Shown here piece after piece: positions 1 to 5,941 of a stretch of DNA of 9,372 nt (the stretch's first letter is position 1; the number at the start of each line of letters is the position of its first letter). A program made the position numbers and the translations under genes. The notes beneath the pieces were generated by a model. That model did no database searches. It was given only the letters and a program-made list of their open reading frames with translations, and was not told where the DNA came from. Source of the stretch: an uncultured bacterium (GTDB taxonomy: Bacteria; Bacillota; Clostridia; Lachnospirales; Lachnospiraceae); contig CAMNLO010000046.1 of NCBI GenBank assembly GCA_946543095.1, positions 1-9,372 on the forward strand, given 5' to 3'.

Positions 1-25
1 CGCTAACTCAATAGCGAACGACTCG

Positions 26-55
26 AAAAGGGACGGCCAAGTGGTCGTCCTTTTT
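26..55 (+). terminator. Intrinsic terminator of an operon left of the window
   Basis: A 13-bp stem (26-38 with 43-55) closes an AAGT loop. Its base is A-rich on the left and ends in five T on the right, the usual shape of a rho-independent terminator. Two pairs are G-T, which is allowed in + strand RNA but would be A-C mismatches in minus-strand RNA, so it reads as a + strand terminator. A small extra hairpin, CGCTA/TAGCG (1-5 with 12-16), precedes it at the window edge. The gene it ends is not visible. Confidence 0.75.
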
Positions 56-118
56 GTATGGGATATGATTTCCATATATGGGGAAACACATGGAGGAGTA
101 AAGCTGGATATTATTCTG

Positions 119-167
119 ACGTATCCATCGGATGGGCGGTGTTCGTCCGTCCATCTGATGGATGCGT
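119..167 (+). other. 49-nt near-perfect RNA-like hairpin
   Basis: Arms 119-139 and 147-167 pair over 21 positions around a 7-nt loop (TGTTCGT). Eighteen pairs are Watson-Crick and three are G-T (122/164, 130/156, 136/150). All three exceptions stay paired as G-U if the + strand is transcribed, and would be A-C clashes on the other strand. This suggests a structured + strand RNA rather than a DNA palindrome. No T-run follows, so it is not a simple terminator. Its function is unknown. Confidence 0.6.
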
Positions 168-225
168 GGAATCTGGCGTTGAATGTTGTTCATACTTGCC
201 TTATGACACTTGGTCGCAAACCACA

Positions 226-446
226 TATGGAAAAAGCTACGCATGGCTACGCTTCGCTCCCGCCATGCTCCAACCATTCGGATTCCCGCGCTGCTCCGCA
301 TCGCTTCATGCACCGCGCTGGCTGAAGTCAGCGGTGCTAAACGCGTGCCCCCGGCACGCAGCACCATGGTTGGCGTTCGCCAAATATCTGAGAATGCTCA
401 TGCAAGCATGGCATTCTCAGCTACTTGGCTCACTGCTTTTTCCATA
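226..446. repeat. Inverted-repeat-bounded structured element (MITE-like or structured RNA)
   Basis: A perfect 12-bp inverted repeat, TATGGAAAAAGC (226-237) and its complement (435-446), encloses about 200 bp. A weaker outer pairing, GCAAAC (216-221) with GTTTGC (459-464), extends it. The interior is a chain of hairpins: 241-247/262-268 (GCATGGC), 310-337 (GCACCGC arm with a bulge), 343-349/353-359 (GCGTGCC, loop CCC), 370-375/378-383 (TTGGCG, loop TT) and a long one at 388-420. CCAACCAT (270-277) also pairs with 366-373. The ends can be read as TGGAAAAAGC inverted repeats flanked by TA, as a Tc1/IS630-type miniature element would leave, but no transposase or second copy is in the window. Open frames crossing it resemble no protein family I recognise. 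Together with 1-225 this is the non-coding content of the left 450 bp. Confidence 0.45.
388..420. other. Long hairpin upstream of the phosphatase promoter
   Basis: CTGAGAATGC (388-397) and GCATTCTCAG (411-420) are perfect complements, and CATGC/GCATG inside them continues the pairing around an AA loop with one bulged T. The result is a stem of up to 15 bp. It lies about 35 bp upstream of the -35 box. No T-run follows, so a terminator role is unlikely. It could be an operator, a cruciform, or simply the last hairpin of the surrounding repeat element. Confidence 0.55.
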
Positions 447-454
447 CTTTCCTC

Positions 455-483
455 TTGCGTTTGCCTTTCTCTTCTGCTATACT
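455..483 (+). promoter_or_regulatory. Sigma-A promoter for the phosphatase-kinase block
   Basis: TTGCGT (455-460) and TATACT (478-483) are separated by exactly 17 bp, and TGC directly before the -10 gives an extended -10 (TGn). Transcription would begin near 490 and leave a leader of about 125 nt before the phosphatase start at 615. The -35 sits just outside the right arm of the inverted-repeat element (435-446), so the promoter is at the edge of that element. Confidence 0.6.
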
Positions 484-614
484 TTTATAATCTTTGCGGA
501 CGGGATTCTTCCTCGTCCGGTGAATCTCTTTAGAACCGCTGATTAGCGTGTGTTGTTCCGGGGAGCTTCTTCCCCAATGGATTTCCTTTTTACGAACGGA
601 TTCCGGAGTTTTCT
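484..614 (+). other. Leader of the phosphatase gene
   Basis: This untranslated stretch contains two short hairpins: CGGACG/CGTCCG (497-502 with 514-519) and GGGGA/TCCCC (560-564 with 571-575). A run of five T follows the second at about 586-590, so weak attenuation is conceivable but the stem is only 5 bp. A ribosome binding site, GGAG at 605-608, lies 6 nt before the ATG at 615. I see no upstream reading frame with its own good ribosome binding site. Confidence 0.35.
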
Positions 615-1311
615 ATGCTTGTTTCGCATATCTGGTCGCCCGGTCTGTCCGGGGTCGACAATCAGGATTCTTTATTCTTATTGCGGCTCAGATCCCGTTT
701 CGGAGAGCTTTCCTTTGCCGCGGTTTGCGATGGGATTGGAGGGCTTTCCGAGGGGAAAAAGGCCAGCGGTCTGGTCACGGAAAAGCTTATGGAGCTGATC
801 TATACAAGGCTCATTGATGATCTGGGAAAGGGGCACTGGAAAAGCGCCTCAAATGCGGTATACCGCTGTCTTTATGAACTTTGCAGGCAGCTTGCGGCAT
901 ACGGGAAAAAAGGGGATTGCTTTGGGGACGACCCTTGTGTTTGCCTGTGTACTGGGCGGAAAAGCCATGCTGTTTCATCTCGGGGATTCCAGGATTTACA
1001 GACATTCCGGGAAAAGGCTGAAAAGCCTCTTTCCGGATGATGTCAGGGGAGGACGGCTATGCGCAGCGATCGGGAGTATGGAGCCCAAAATGCCTGCCAT
1101 GCGGATGATCCGGCTTTTCCCGGGGCAGGGACTTCTGCTTGCAAGCGACGGCTTCTATAAGGCTCTTTCCGAGGAGCTGATCGGGGAAGCCTTATCCGGC
1201 AGGATAAACGGGCGGGAGGGCTTGGAGAAAAGGCTTAGGACCCTGGCGGAGGAAGGGATGAAAAGAGGAAGTAAGGATCATATCAGCGCGGTGTATCTTT
1301 GCAAGAAATAG
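615..1311 (+). CDS. PP2C-family Ser/Thr protein phosphatase, split by a +1 frameshift
   Basis: Predicted metal-dependent phosphoprotein phosphatase that would remove phosphate from Ser/Thr in the cytoplasm, most likely reversing the kinase encoded next. The first part is read from the ATG at 615 and holds NQD (residues 16-18) and the metal-binding motif CDGIGG (D39). The second part lies one base further on and holds GTTL, GDSR (D124), ASDG (D178) and KDH (D221, where many relatives have DN). Joining them at 906-915 (six A then four G) gives 231 residues, the usual size of a minimal bacterial PP2C, with every catalytic Asp present. One surplus A or G explains the break. The change is in the wrong direction for -1 slippage. 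GGAG 6 nt upstream supports the start. It may be a sequencing or assembly error, or a recent mutation. The stop is 21 nt before the kinase start, implying one operon. Confidence 0.8.
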
Positions 1312-1332
1312 GGAATAAAAAGGGGGGAAGGC

Positions 1333-2463
1333 ATGGAAAAAGGTGAACTCAAAGAACGCTACAGCAGGGTAAAAAGAATCGGAAAGGGGGGCTTTGGAGA
1401 GGTCTGGGAGGTCTTTGATAAGCATCGCCAGACAAAGGCCGCCATGAAGATGATCGACCTGGAAAAACCGGGAGGAGAGGAAAGCTATGAGCGGGAGAGA
1501 ATGGTGCTCAGTGCCCAGACAGAGCGCTTTTTCCCGGTGCTTTTTGACAGCTTCCGGGACGGTGCCATGGGCATACTGGTCATGGAATACGTGGAGGGCA
1601 TCCAGCTAAAGGAATGGGTGGAAAGGCAGGGCGCGCTGAGTCCCCAGGAAGCGGAGGGCTTTTTGGAGCAGGTTTGCAGAATGGTGGAATTTCTCCACGG
1701 GCTTCATCCCCCGGTGCTCTATCTGGATTTAAAGCCGGAAAATCTGATTTTAGAGCCCTCCGGAAGGCTTAGGCTTTTAGATTTCGGCGCTTCCAGAACA
1801 GGGGAGGAAAGGAGCCTGGGGGTTAGCTGGGGCAGTAGCGGAGTGTATGGGACTCCCGGCTACTCCGCCCCAGAGGTATGGCAGCCCGAGGCCAGGCGGC
1901 CTCCGGATAAACGCAGTGATATTTATTCCCTTGGAGCGTTGCTGTTCTATCTGTTAAGCGCCTTTTCCCCGGATAAGCCGCCCTATCAGATCATGGACCC
2001 GGAGGACTTTGTGCCGGGGCTTTCGAGAGGCTATGGAGAGCTTATCAGGAGGGCCTGTGAGCAGGACCCGGAAAAGCGCTTTGTGCAGGTGGAGGAATTT
2101 CGCTCGGAGCTTTCCCGGGCCGGAAAAAAGCGGGGGCTTTTTCTACGGCACAGCTTTGGCAGGCATTTGCGCATTCTGGATAATGTATGGAAAACAAAAA
2201 AGCTTTATCCCGGGTTATTTCTGATCGCTCTGGCGGCAGCCTTTTCCTTTCCCATCAAAGCGCAGGAAAGCAGTGAGCGGATATACTGCCCGGAGCGGTA
2301 TCTTAAGCTGAAGGAATCCTATGAACAGCGGGACACCGATAAAAACGCATCCTCAGAAGAGGAAGAATCCTTCTATTCAGTTCCTATTCCGGAAATATTG
2401 CTGCTGGAGAAAAGGGAAAACGGAGTTATTTGCAATGGGGAAGGTTTTTCTGTATCATGGTAG
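1333..2463 (+). CDS. Membrane-anchored Ser/Thr protein kinase (Hanks/PKN2-like)
   Basis: Predicted eukaryotic-type protein kinase that phosphorylates Ser/Thr on cytoplasmic proteins. The kinase domain fills about residues 10-265: glycine loop GKGGFGEVW (17-25), ATP lysine K39, helix-C Glu E53 or E55, catalytic loop YLDLKPEN (130-137, D132), DFG (150-152), and GTPGYSAPE (173-181). The usual HRD is YLD here, so the Arg that responds to activation-loop phosphorylation is missing and it belongs to the non-RD type. One hydrophobic segment at about 291-307 is a probable membrane anchor, followed by a 69-residue acidic tail that should lie outside the cell. There are no PASTA repeats, so it is not a PrkC/Stk1 muropeptide sensor. 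An AGGGGGGAAGG ribosome binding site precedes the ATG. It lies 21 nt after the phosphatase, the typical writer/eraser pairing. Substrates are unknown. Confidence 0.9.
   Translation: MEKGELKERYSRVKRIGKGGFGEVWEVFDKHRQTKAAMKMIDLEKPGGEESYERERMVLSAQTERFFPVLFDSFRDGAMGILVMEYVEGIQLKEWVERQGALSPQEAEGFLEQVCRMVEFLHGLHPPVLYLDLKPENLILEPSGRLRLLDFGASRTGEERSLGVSWGSSGVYGTPGYSAPEVWQPEARRPPDKRSDIYSLGALLFYLLSAFSPDKPPYQIMDPEDFVPGLSRGYGELIRRACEQDPEKRFVQVEEFRSELSRAGKKRGLFLRHSFGRHLRILDNVWKTKKLYPGLFLIALAAAFSFPIKAQESSERIYCPERYLKLKESYEQRDTDKNASSEEEESFYSVPIPEILLLEKRENGVICNGEGFSVSW
2430..2458 (+). promoter_or_regulatory. Possible internal promoter for the histidine kinase
   Basis: TTGCAA (2430-2435) and TATCAT (2453-2458) are 17 bp apart, within the last codons of the Ser/Thr kinase gene. 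The -10 matches consensus at five of six positions, the -35 at four of six. It would place a start site near 2465 and a leader of about 90 nt containing the hairpin at 2483-2525. This is a pattern match only. Confidence 0.3.
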
Positions 2464-2482
2464 GTAGTGCAAATGAGCAGAA

Positions 2483-2525
2483 CAGCCGGCCATGGAAAGC
2501 GAAAAATCCGTATTTTCCACGGCTG
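2483..2525 (+). other. Hairpin between the two kinase genes
   Basis: CAGCCG (2483-2488) pairs with CGGCTG (2520-2525), and TGGAAA (2493-2498) with TTTCCA (2514-2519), giving 12 bp with a 4-nt bulge and a 15-nt loop. No T-run follows, so it is not an intrinsic terminator. It may protect or process a shared transcript. The 12-mer TGGAAAGCGAAA at 2493-2504 recurs exactly at 2565-2576, at the start of the next gene. Confidence 0.4.
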
Positions 2526-2540
2526 ATTGGCCCGGACCTG

Positions 2541-2545
2541 GGAGG
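2541..2545 (+). promoter_or_regulatory. Ribosome binding site that sets the histidine kinase start
   Basis: GGAGG lies 8 nt before the TTG at 2554. A TTG in the same frame at 2527 has no such site upstream, so the protein is taken to start at 2554. Confidence 0.75.
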
Positions 2546-2553
2546 AAAAACCG

Positions 2554-5500
2554 TTGAATAATCCTGGAAAGCGAAATCATCTGCTGACTTTTGCGATGGC
2601 GGGCGGCCTGATCGTGGTTATTATTCTGATCCTTGGGACGATCTGGACAGGCAGCAGCGCCAGTCGGGACACGGAAAGGGCGGTGCGCAATGTAAGCCTT
2701 CTGTATCTGGATGAGCTTGCGGGGCGAAGAGAGCAGGTGGTGGCCTCCGCCTTAAACAGCTATATCGGGGATATGGATATTGCTTTGGGTCTTCTGGAAA
2801 AGGCTGACCTTTCCAGTGTGGAAAGCCTCCAGGCCTATCAGGCCAGAATGCGCCAGTTGTATGACTTGGAAAAGTTTGCCTTTGTGGATGAGGATGGGCT
2901 GATCTATACCTCCAGGGGCACCCGGAATGATATCGATCAGTATGCCTTCGATTATACCTCCCTTTCGGAGCCGGAAATTTCCATCAAAAATGCTTCCGGA
3001 CAAAGCAAAAAGCTGGTGATCGCCGTGCCGGTGGATTCCCTTCCTCTGGAGGGAAAGCATCTGCAGGTCTGCTTTATGGAAATAGATATGGGGCATTTTC
3101 TCAGTACGGTTTCCCTGCAGTCCGGCTTAAACAGCACCACCTTCTGCAACCTCTATGCCTTCGACGGAACCTCTCTCACGAGCACTGTGCTGGGGGGACT
3201 GGCCAGCGAGAATAATCTGCTGAAGGCTCTGGAGCAGGCCACCTTTGAGGAGAATTACCGGATTGAAAAAATGCGGGAGGATTTTGCCTCCGGCACAAGC
3301 GGCGTCGCCTCCTTTACCTATAATGACATCCGGGAAACCATGTACTATGTCCCTGTCCATCAGACAGACTGGATGCTGACCTATCTGATCAGAGAGAGCG
3401 TGATCAGTGAGCAGATCAGCTCCCTCTCGGATGGGATCATTCAGAAAAGCTTTGTCCTGTCTTTAGTGATCGCGGCGGTGCTCTGCGTGTTGTTTGCGGT
3501 GATGATCCGGCAGACGAAAAAGACCTCCAGCCTCCAATTTGAAAAGGAAACGGCAGAGCTGATGCAGCAGGAGCTGGAGGAGAGGATTGCCCTGCAGGAT
3601 GAGCTGCTTGAGCAGGAGAAGATCCGCGGCCAGCAGGACAGCATGATCACCGCCTTGGCCTCGGATTATACCAGTGTCTATTACGTGGATCTGGATACAG
3701 GGGACAGCATCTGCTATCGGAAAAGCGATAAAATGGACTATGTGGATGAGGGAGAGCATTTTAATTTCCGCAAGGGCTTCGAGGAATATGCGGCTCTTTA
3801 TGTCCATGAGGATTATCGGGAGGATTTCTTAAGCTTTATCCGGCCGGATAATATCCGGAAGGGGCTGGAAAAGGAACCGATTATTGCTTTCCGCTATCTG
3901 ACTAAGCGGGCGGAGGGAGATGCCTATGAAATGCTGAGAATGGCGGGAGTCAGACATCCGGAGGACAGGGAGGATCATATTGTCCACGCGGTAGGGGTGG
4001 GATTTTCCGATATTGATGCCGAGATGAGGGATTCCCTGGAAAAGAGCCAGGCGCTCAGCGATGCCCTGAAGGCAGCGGAGGAGGCCAGTAAGGCCAAGAC
4101 TGCCTTCCTCTCCAATATGAGCCATGAGATCCGTACCCCCATGAATGCGATCATCGGTCTGGATCATCTTGCCCTGAATGAACAGGAGCTTTCGGATGCC
4201 ACCAGGGATTACCTGGAAAAGATCGGCAGCTCCGCCCAGCATCTCTTAAGCCTGATCAATGATATTCTGGATATGTCCAGAATAGAATCCGGGCGGATGG
4301 TTATGCGGAATGAGGAATTCGCCTTCTCCAAGCTGATGGAACAGATCAATATCATTGTCAGCGGCCAGTGCAGGGAGAAGGGCTTAAGCTATGAATGCCG
4401 GATTGACGGAACAATCAGCGATTATTACATCGGAGACAGCACCAAGCTAAGACAGGTTCTGATCAATATTCTGGGCAATGCGGTGAAATTTACGCCTGAG
4501 GGCGGAAGAGTGGAGCTTTCCGTGGAAAAGACGGGAGCGTTTGACGGTAAAACAGCCTTTCGGTTCAGGATCAGCGATACCGGCATCGGCATGAGCAGGG
4601 AATATATTCCCAGGATCTTTGAGGCCTTCAGCCAGGAGGATGCCACCTCCGCCAACCGTTTCGGCAGCACAGGTCTCGGCATGGCCATCACGAAAAATAT
4701 CGTGGAGATGATGAACGGCCGGATTGAGGTGGAGAGTGAGAAGGGAAAAGGCACCACTTTTACGGTAAGCCTGACTTTGATGGATTCCGATAAGGTGCTG
4801 GCGGAGGGCCCGGATGAGGAGCTGAGACCTCAGGAGCTGAGTGTTCTGGTGATAGACGACGATCCCATTGCCTGTGAGCATGCCCGTCTTGTGCTGGGAA
4901 AGGTAGGCATCGCCTCCGAGACAGCTCTTTCCGGAAAAGAAGCGGTGGAAATGGTCCGCTTACGGCATGCCAGGAATAAGCCCTATAACCTGATCATTGT
5001 GGACTGGCAGATGCCGGATATGGATGGAGTGGAGACTACGCGCCAGATTCGTTCAATCATCGGGGATGAGTCCGCCATCATCATTCTCAGCGCCTATAAC
5101 TGGGATGATGTGCTGGACGAGGCCATTGAGGCCGGGGTGGACAGCTTTATTGCCAAGCCCCTGTTTTCCGGGAATCTACTGGATGAGTTTAAAAATGCGT
5201 TGAAACGAAAGCATTCAGCCCAGGCGAAAAAGGAAAAGGTCAGTCTGGAGGGAAAGCATCTTCTGGTGGCGGAGGATGTGGAGATCAATGCGGAGATCAT
5301 GGTCTCTGTGCTGGAAATGCGGGAAATGACCGCGGAAATCGCGGAAAACGGAAAAGTGGCTGTCCGGCTGTTTACCGAGAGTCCGGTGGGGCATTTTGAC
5401 GCGATTCTCATGGATATGCGGATGCCGGAGATGGACGGTTTGGAAGCTGCCATGAAGATCAGAGCCCTGGACAGGGAGGACGCGAAGACCATTCCCATCA

Positions 5501-5625
5501 TCGCCCTCACCGCCAATGCCTTTGATGAGGATGTCCAGAGAAGCCTTCAGGCGGGCTTAAACGCCCACCTGAGTAAGCCTGTGGAACCGGATATTCTGTT
5601 TGAGACTCTGGAAGCCATGCTATAG
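2554..5625 (+). CDS. Hybrid sensor histidine kinase with two receiver domains
   Basis: A 1,023-residue membrane sensor that should autophosphorylate on His and pass the phosphate to its own receivers. Order: TM1 (about 10-31), a large extracytoplasmic sensor (32-298) of probable Cache-like type judged only from size and layout, TM2 (300-318), coiled coil (320-362), a PAS-like region (365-487), second coiled coil, HisKA with SNMSHEIRTPM (H524), HATPase with N-box N638/N642, DTGIGM (D675) and GLGMAI (G707), receiver 1 (762-885; D768/D769, phospho-acceptor D817, K868) and receiver 2 (900-1020; E907/D908, phospho-acceptor D954, K1008). Both receivers look intact. There is no C-terminal Hpt domain and no response regulator next to it, so any output phosphotransfer partner is elsewhere. 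It starts with TTG, 90 nt after the Ser/Thr kinase. Ligand and output are unknown. Confidence 0.93.
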   Translation: MNNPGKRNHLLTFAMAGGLIVVIILILGTIWTGSSASRDTERAVRNVSLLYLDELAGRREQVVASALNSYIGDMDIALGLLEKADLSSVESLQAYQARMRQLYDLEKFAFVDEDGLIYTSRGTRNDIDQYAFDYTSLSEPEISIKNASGQSKKLVIAVPVDSLPLEGKHLQVCFMEIDMGHFLSTVSLQSGLNSTTFCNLYAFDGTSLTSTVLGGLASENNLLKALEQATFEENYRIEKMREDFASGTSGVASFTYNDIRETMYYVPVHQTDWMLTYLIRESVISEQISSLSDGIIQKSFVLSLVIAAVLCVLFAVMIRQTKKTSSLQFEKETAELMQQELEERIALQDELLEQEKIRGQQDSMITALASDYTSVYYVDLDTGDSICYRKSDKMDYVDEGEHFNFRKGFEEYAALYVHEDYREDFLSFIRPDNIRKGLEKEPIIAFRYLTKRAEGDAYEMLRMAGVRHPEDREDHIVHAVGVGFSDIDAEMRDSLEKSQALSDALKAAEEASKAKTAFLSNMSHEIRTPMNAIIGLDHLALNEQELSDATRDYLEKIGSSAQHLLSLINDILDMSRIESGRMVMRNEEFAFSKLMEQINIIVSGQCREKGLSYECRIDGTISDYYIGDSTKLRQVLINILGNAVKFTPEGGRVELSVEKTGAFDGKTAFRFRISDTGIGMSREYIPRIFEAFSQEDATSANRFGSTGLGMAITKNIVEMMNGRIEVESEKGKGTTFTVSLTLMDSDKVLAEGPDEELRPQELSVLVIDDDPIACEHARLVLGKVGIASETALSGKEAVEMVRLRHARNKPYNLIIVDWQMPDMDGVETTRQIRSIIGDESAIIILSAYNWDDVLDEAIEAGVDSFIAKPLFSGNLLDEFKNALKRKHSAQAKKEKVSLEGKHLLVAEDVEINAEIMVSVLEMREMTAEIAENGKVAVRLFTESPVGHFDAILMDMRMPEMDGLEAAMKIRALDREDAKTIPIIALTANAFDEDVQRSLQAGLNAHLSKPVEPDILFETLEAML

Positions 5626-5888
5626 CCGGAAAAAGGGAAATCTTAAAATATCGATGTGTCTTTCAATCATCCGGCCCCTCAAACCAGCCCCTCGCGAAGA
5701 ACCCTCAGTCTGATAGACCCTCAACAACTTTGAATACCCGTTTTTTTGCACGGTCCGCGCAGGGATACTTCGGCCCTGCCGAACGTGGTACAGCGGCGCG
5801 GGCAGGGTGCGAGTCGTCTGCCGCAAGGCCGAGGCGCTTTACTGCCCGGTTAGAATTTCCGCAGGGAATATTTCAGCCATACGCCCGC
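5626..5888. other. Structured intergenic region between convergent genes
   Basis: No convincing gene. On the + strand, CCCTC occurs at 5676, 5689, 5702 and 5718. From 5741 there is a run of seven T without a strong stem before it. An imperfect direct repeat, 15 of 18 positions, starts GCAGGGA at 5759-5775 and 5861-5878. Between them CCCTGCC (5774-5780) pairs with GGCAGGG (5801-5807), while CGGGCAG (5799-5805) pairs instead with CTGCCCG (5842-5848), so the two stems exclude each other. TCGGCC/GGCCGA also brackets the first stem. A 68-residue minus-strand frame (5826-5620) lacks any recognised domain. It may be a dispersed intergenic repeat or a structured RNA. Confidence 0.35.
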
Positions 5889-5919
5889 AAAAAAGCCGGG
5901 TCCTGAGGACCCGGCTTTT
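5889..5919 (-). terminator. Bidirectional terminator below fba
   Basis: GCCGGGTCC (5895-5903) and GGACCCGGC (5907-5915) form a perfect 9-bp GC-rich stem with a TGA loop. Six A lie on the left and four T on the right. Read on the minus strand it is a 9-bp stem followed by six U, 22 nt after the fba stop. On the + strand it can also stop transcripts coming from the histidine kinase gene. Confidence 0.92.
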
Positions 5920-5941
5920 GCCTTATTCTGTCAGAATATTT

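Noticed and set aside
119..420. CRISPR array
   Set aside because: The hairpins differ in sequence and there are no equal-length repeats with regular spacers.
58..546. A 162-residue + strand open frame and overlapping frames on both strands (8-367 minus, 210-533 plus)
   Set aside because: They cross the terminator or the hairpin array, have no good ribosome binding site, and show no recognised domain. They appear to be by-products of the structured repeat.
906..915. Programmed -1 frameshifting at the A/G run in the phosphatase gene
   Set aside because: The second half lies in the +1 direction relative to the first, whereas slippage on an A-AAA-AAG type site moves -1. No stimulatory hairpin is evident just downstream.
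2527..2553. Longer histidine kinase beginning at TTG 2527
   Set aside because: No ribosome binding site precedes it, and it overlaps the hairpin and the GGAGG that serves the TTG at 2554.
5675..5722. G-quadruplex on the minus strand from four G-runs
   Set aside because: The loops between G-runs are about 9-13 nt, too long for a convincing quadruplex.
5620..5826. 68-residue minus-strand frame in the intergenic region
   Set aside because: It overlaps the end of the histidine kinase gene, has no recognisable domain and no clear ribosome binding site. Its sequence is better explained by the repeats and stems there.
5842..5862. Possible tRNA T-arm (GGTTAGAATTTCC)
   Set aside because: It does not match GGTTCGAATCC, and no acceptor stem, D-arm or anticodon arm can be built around it.
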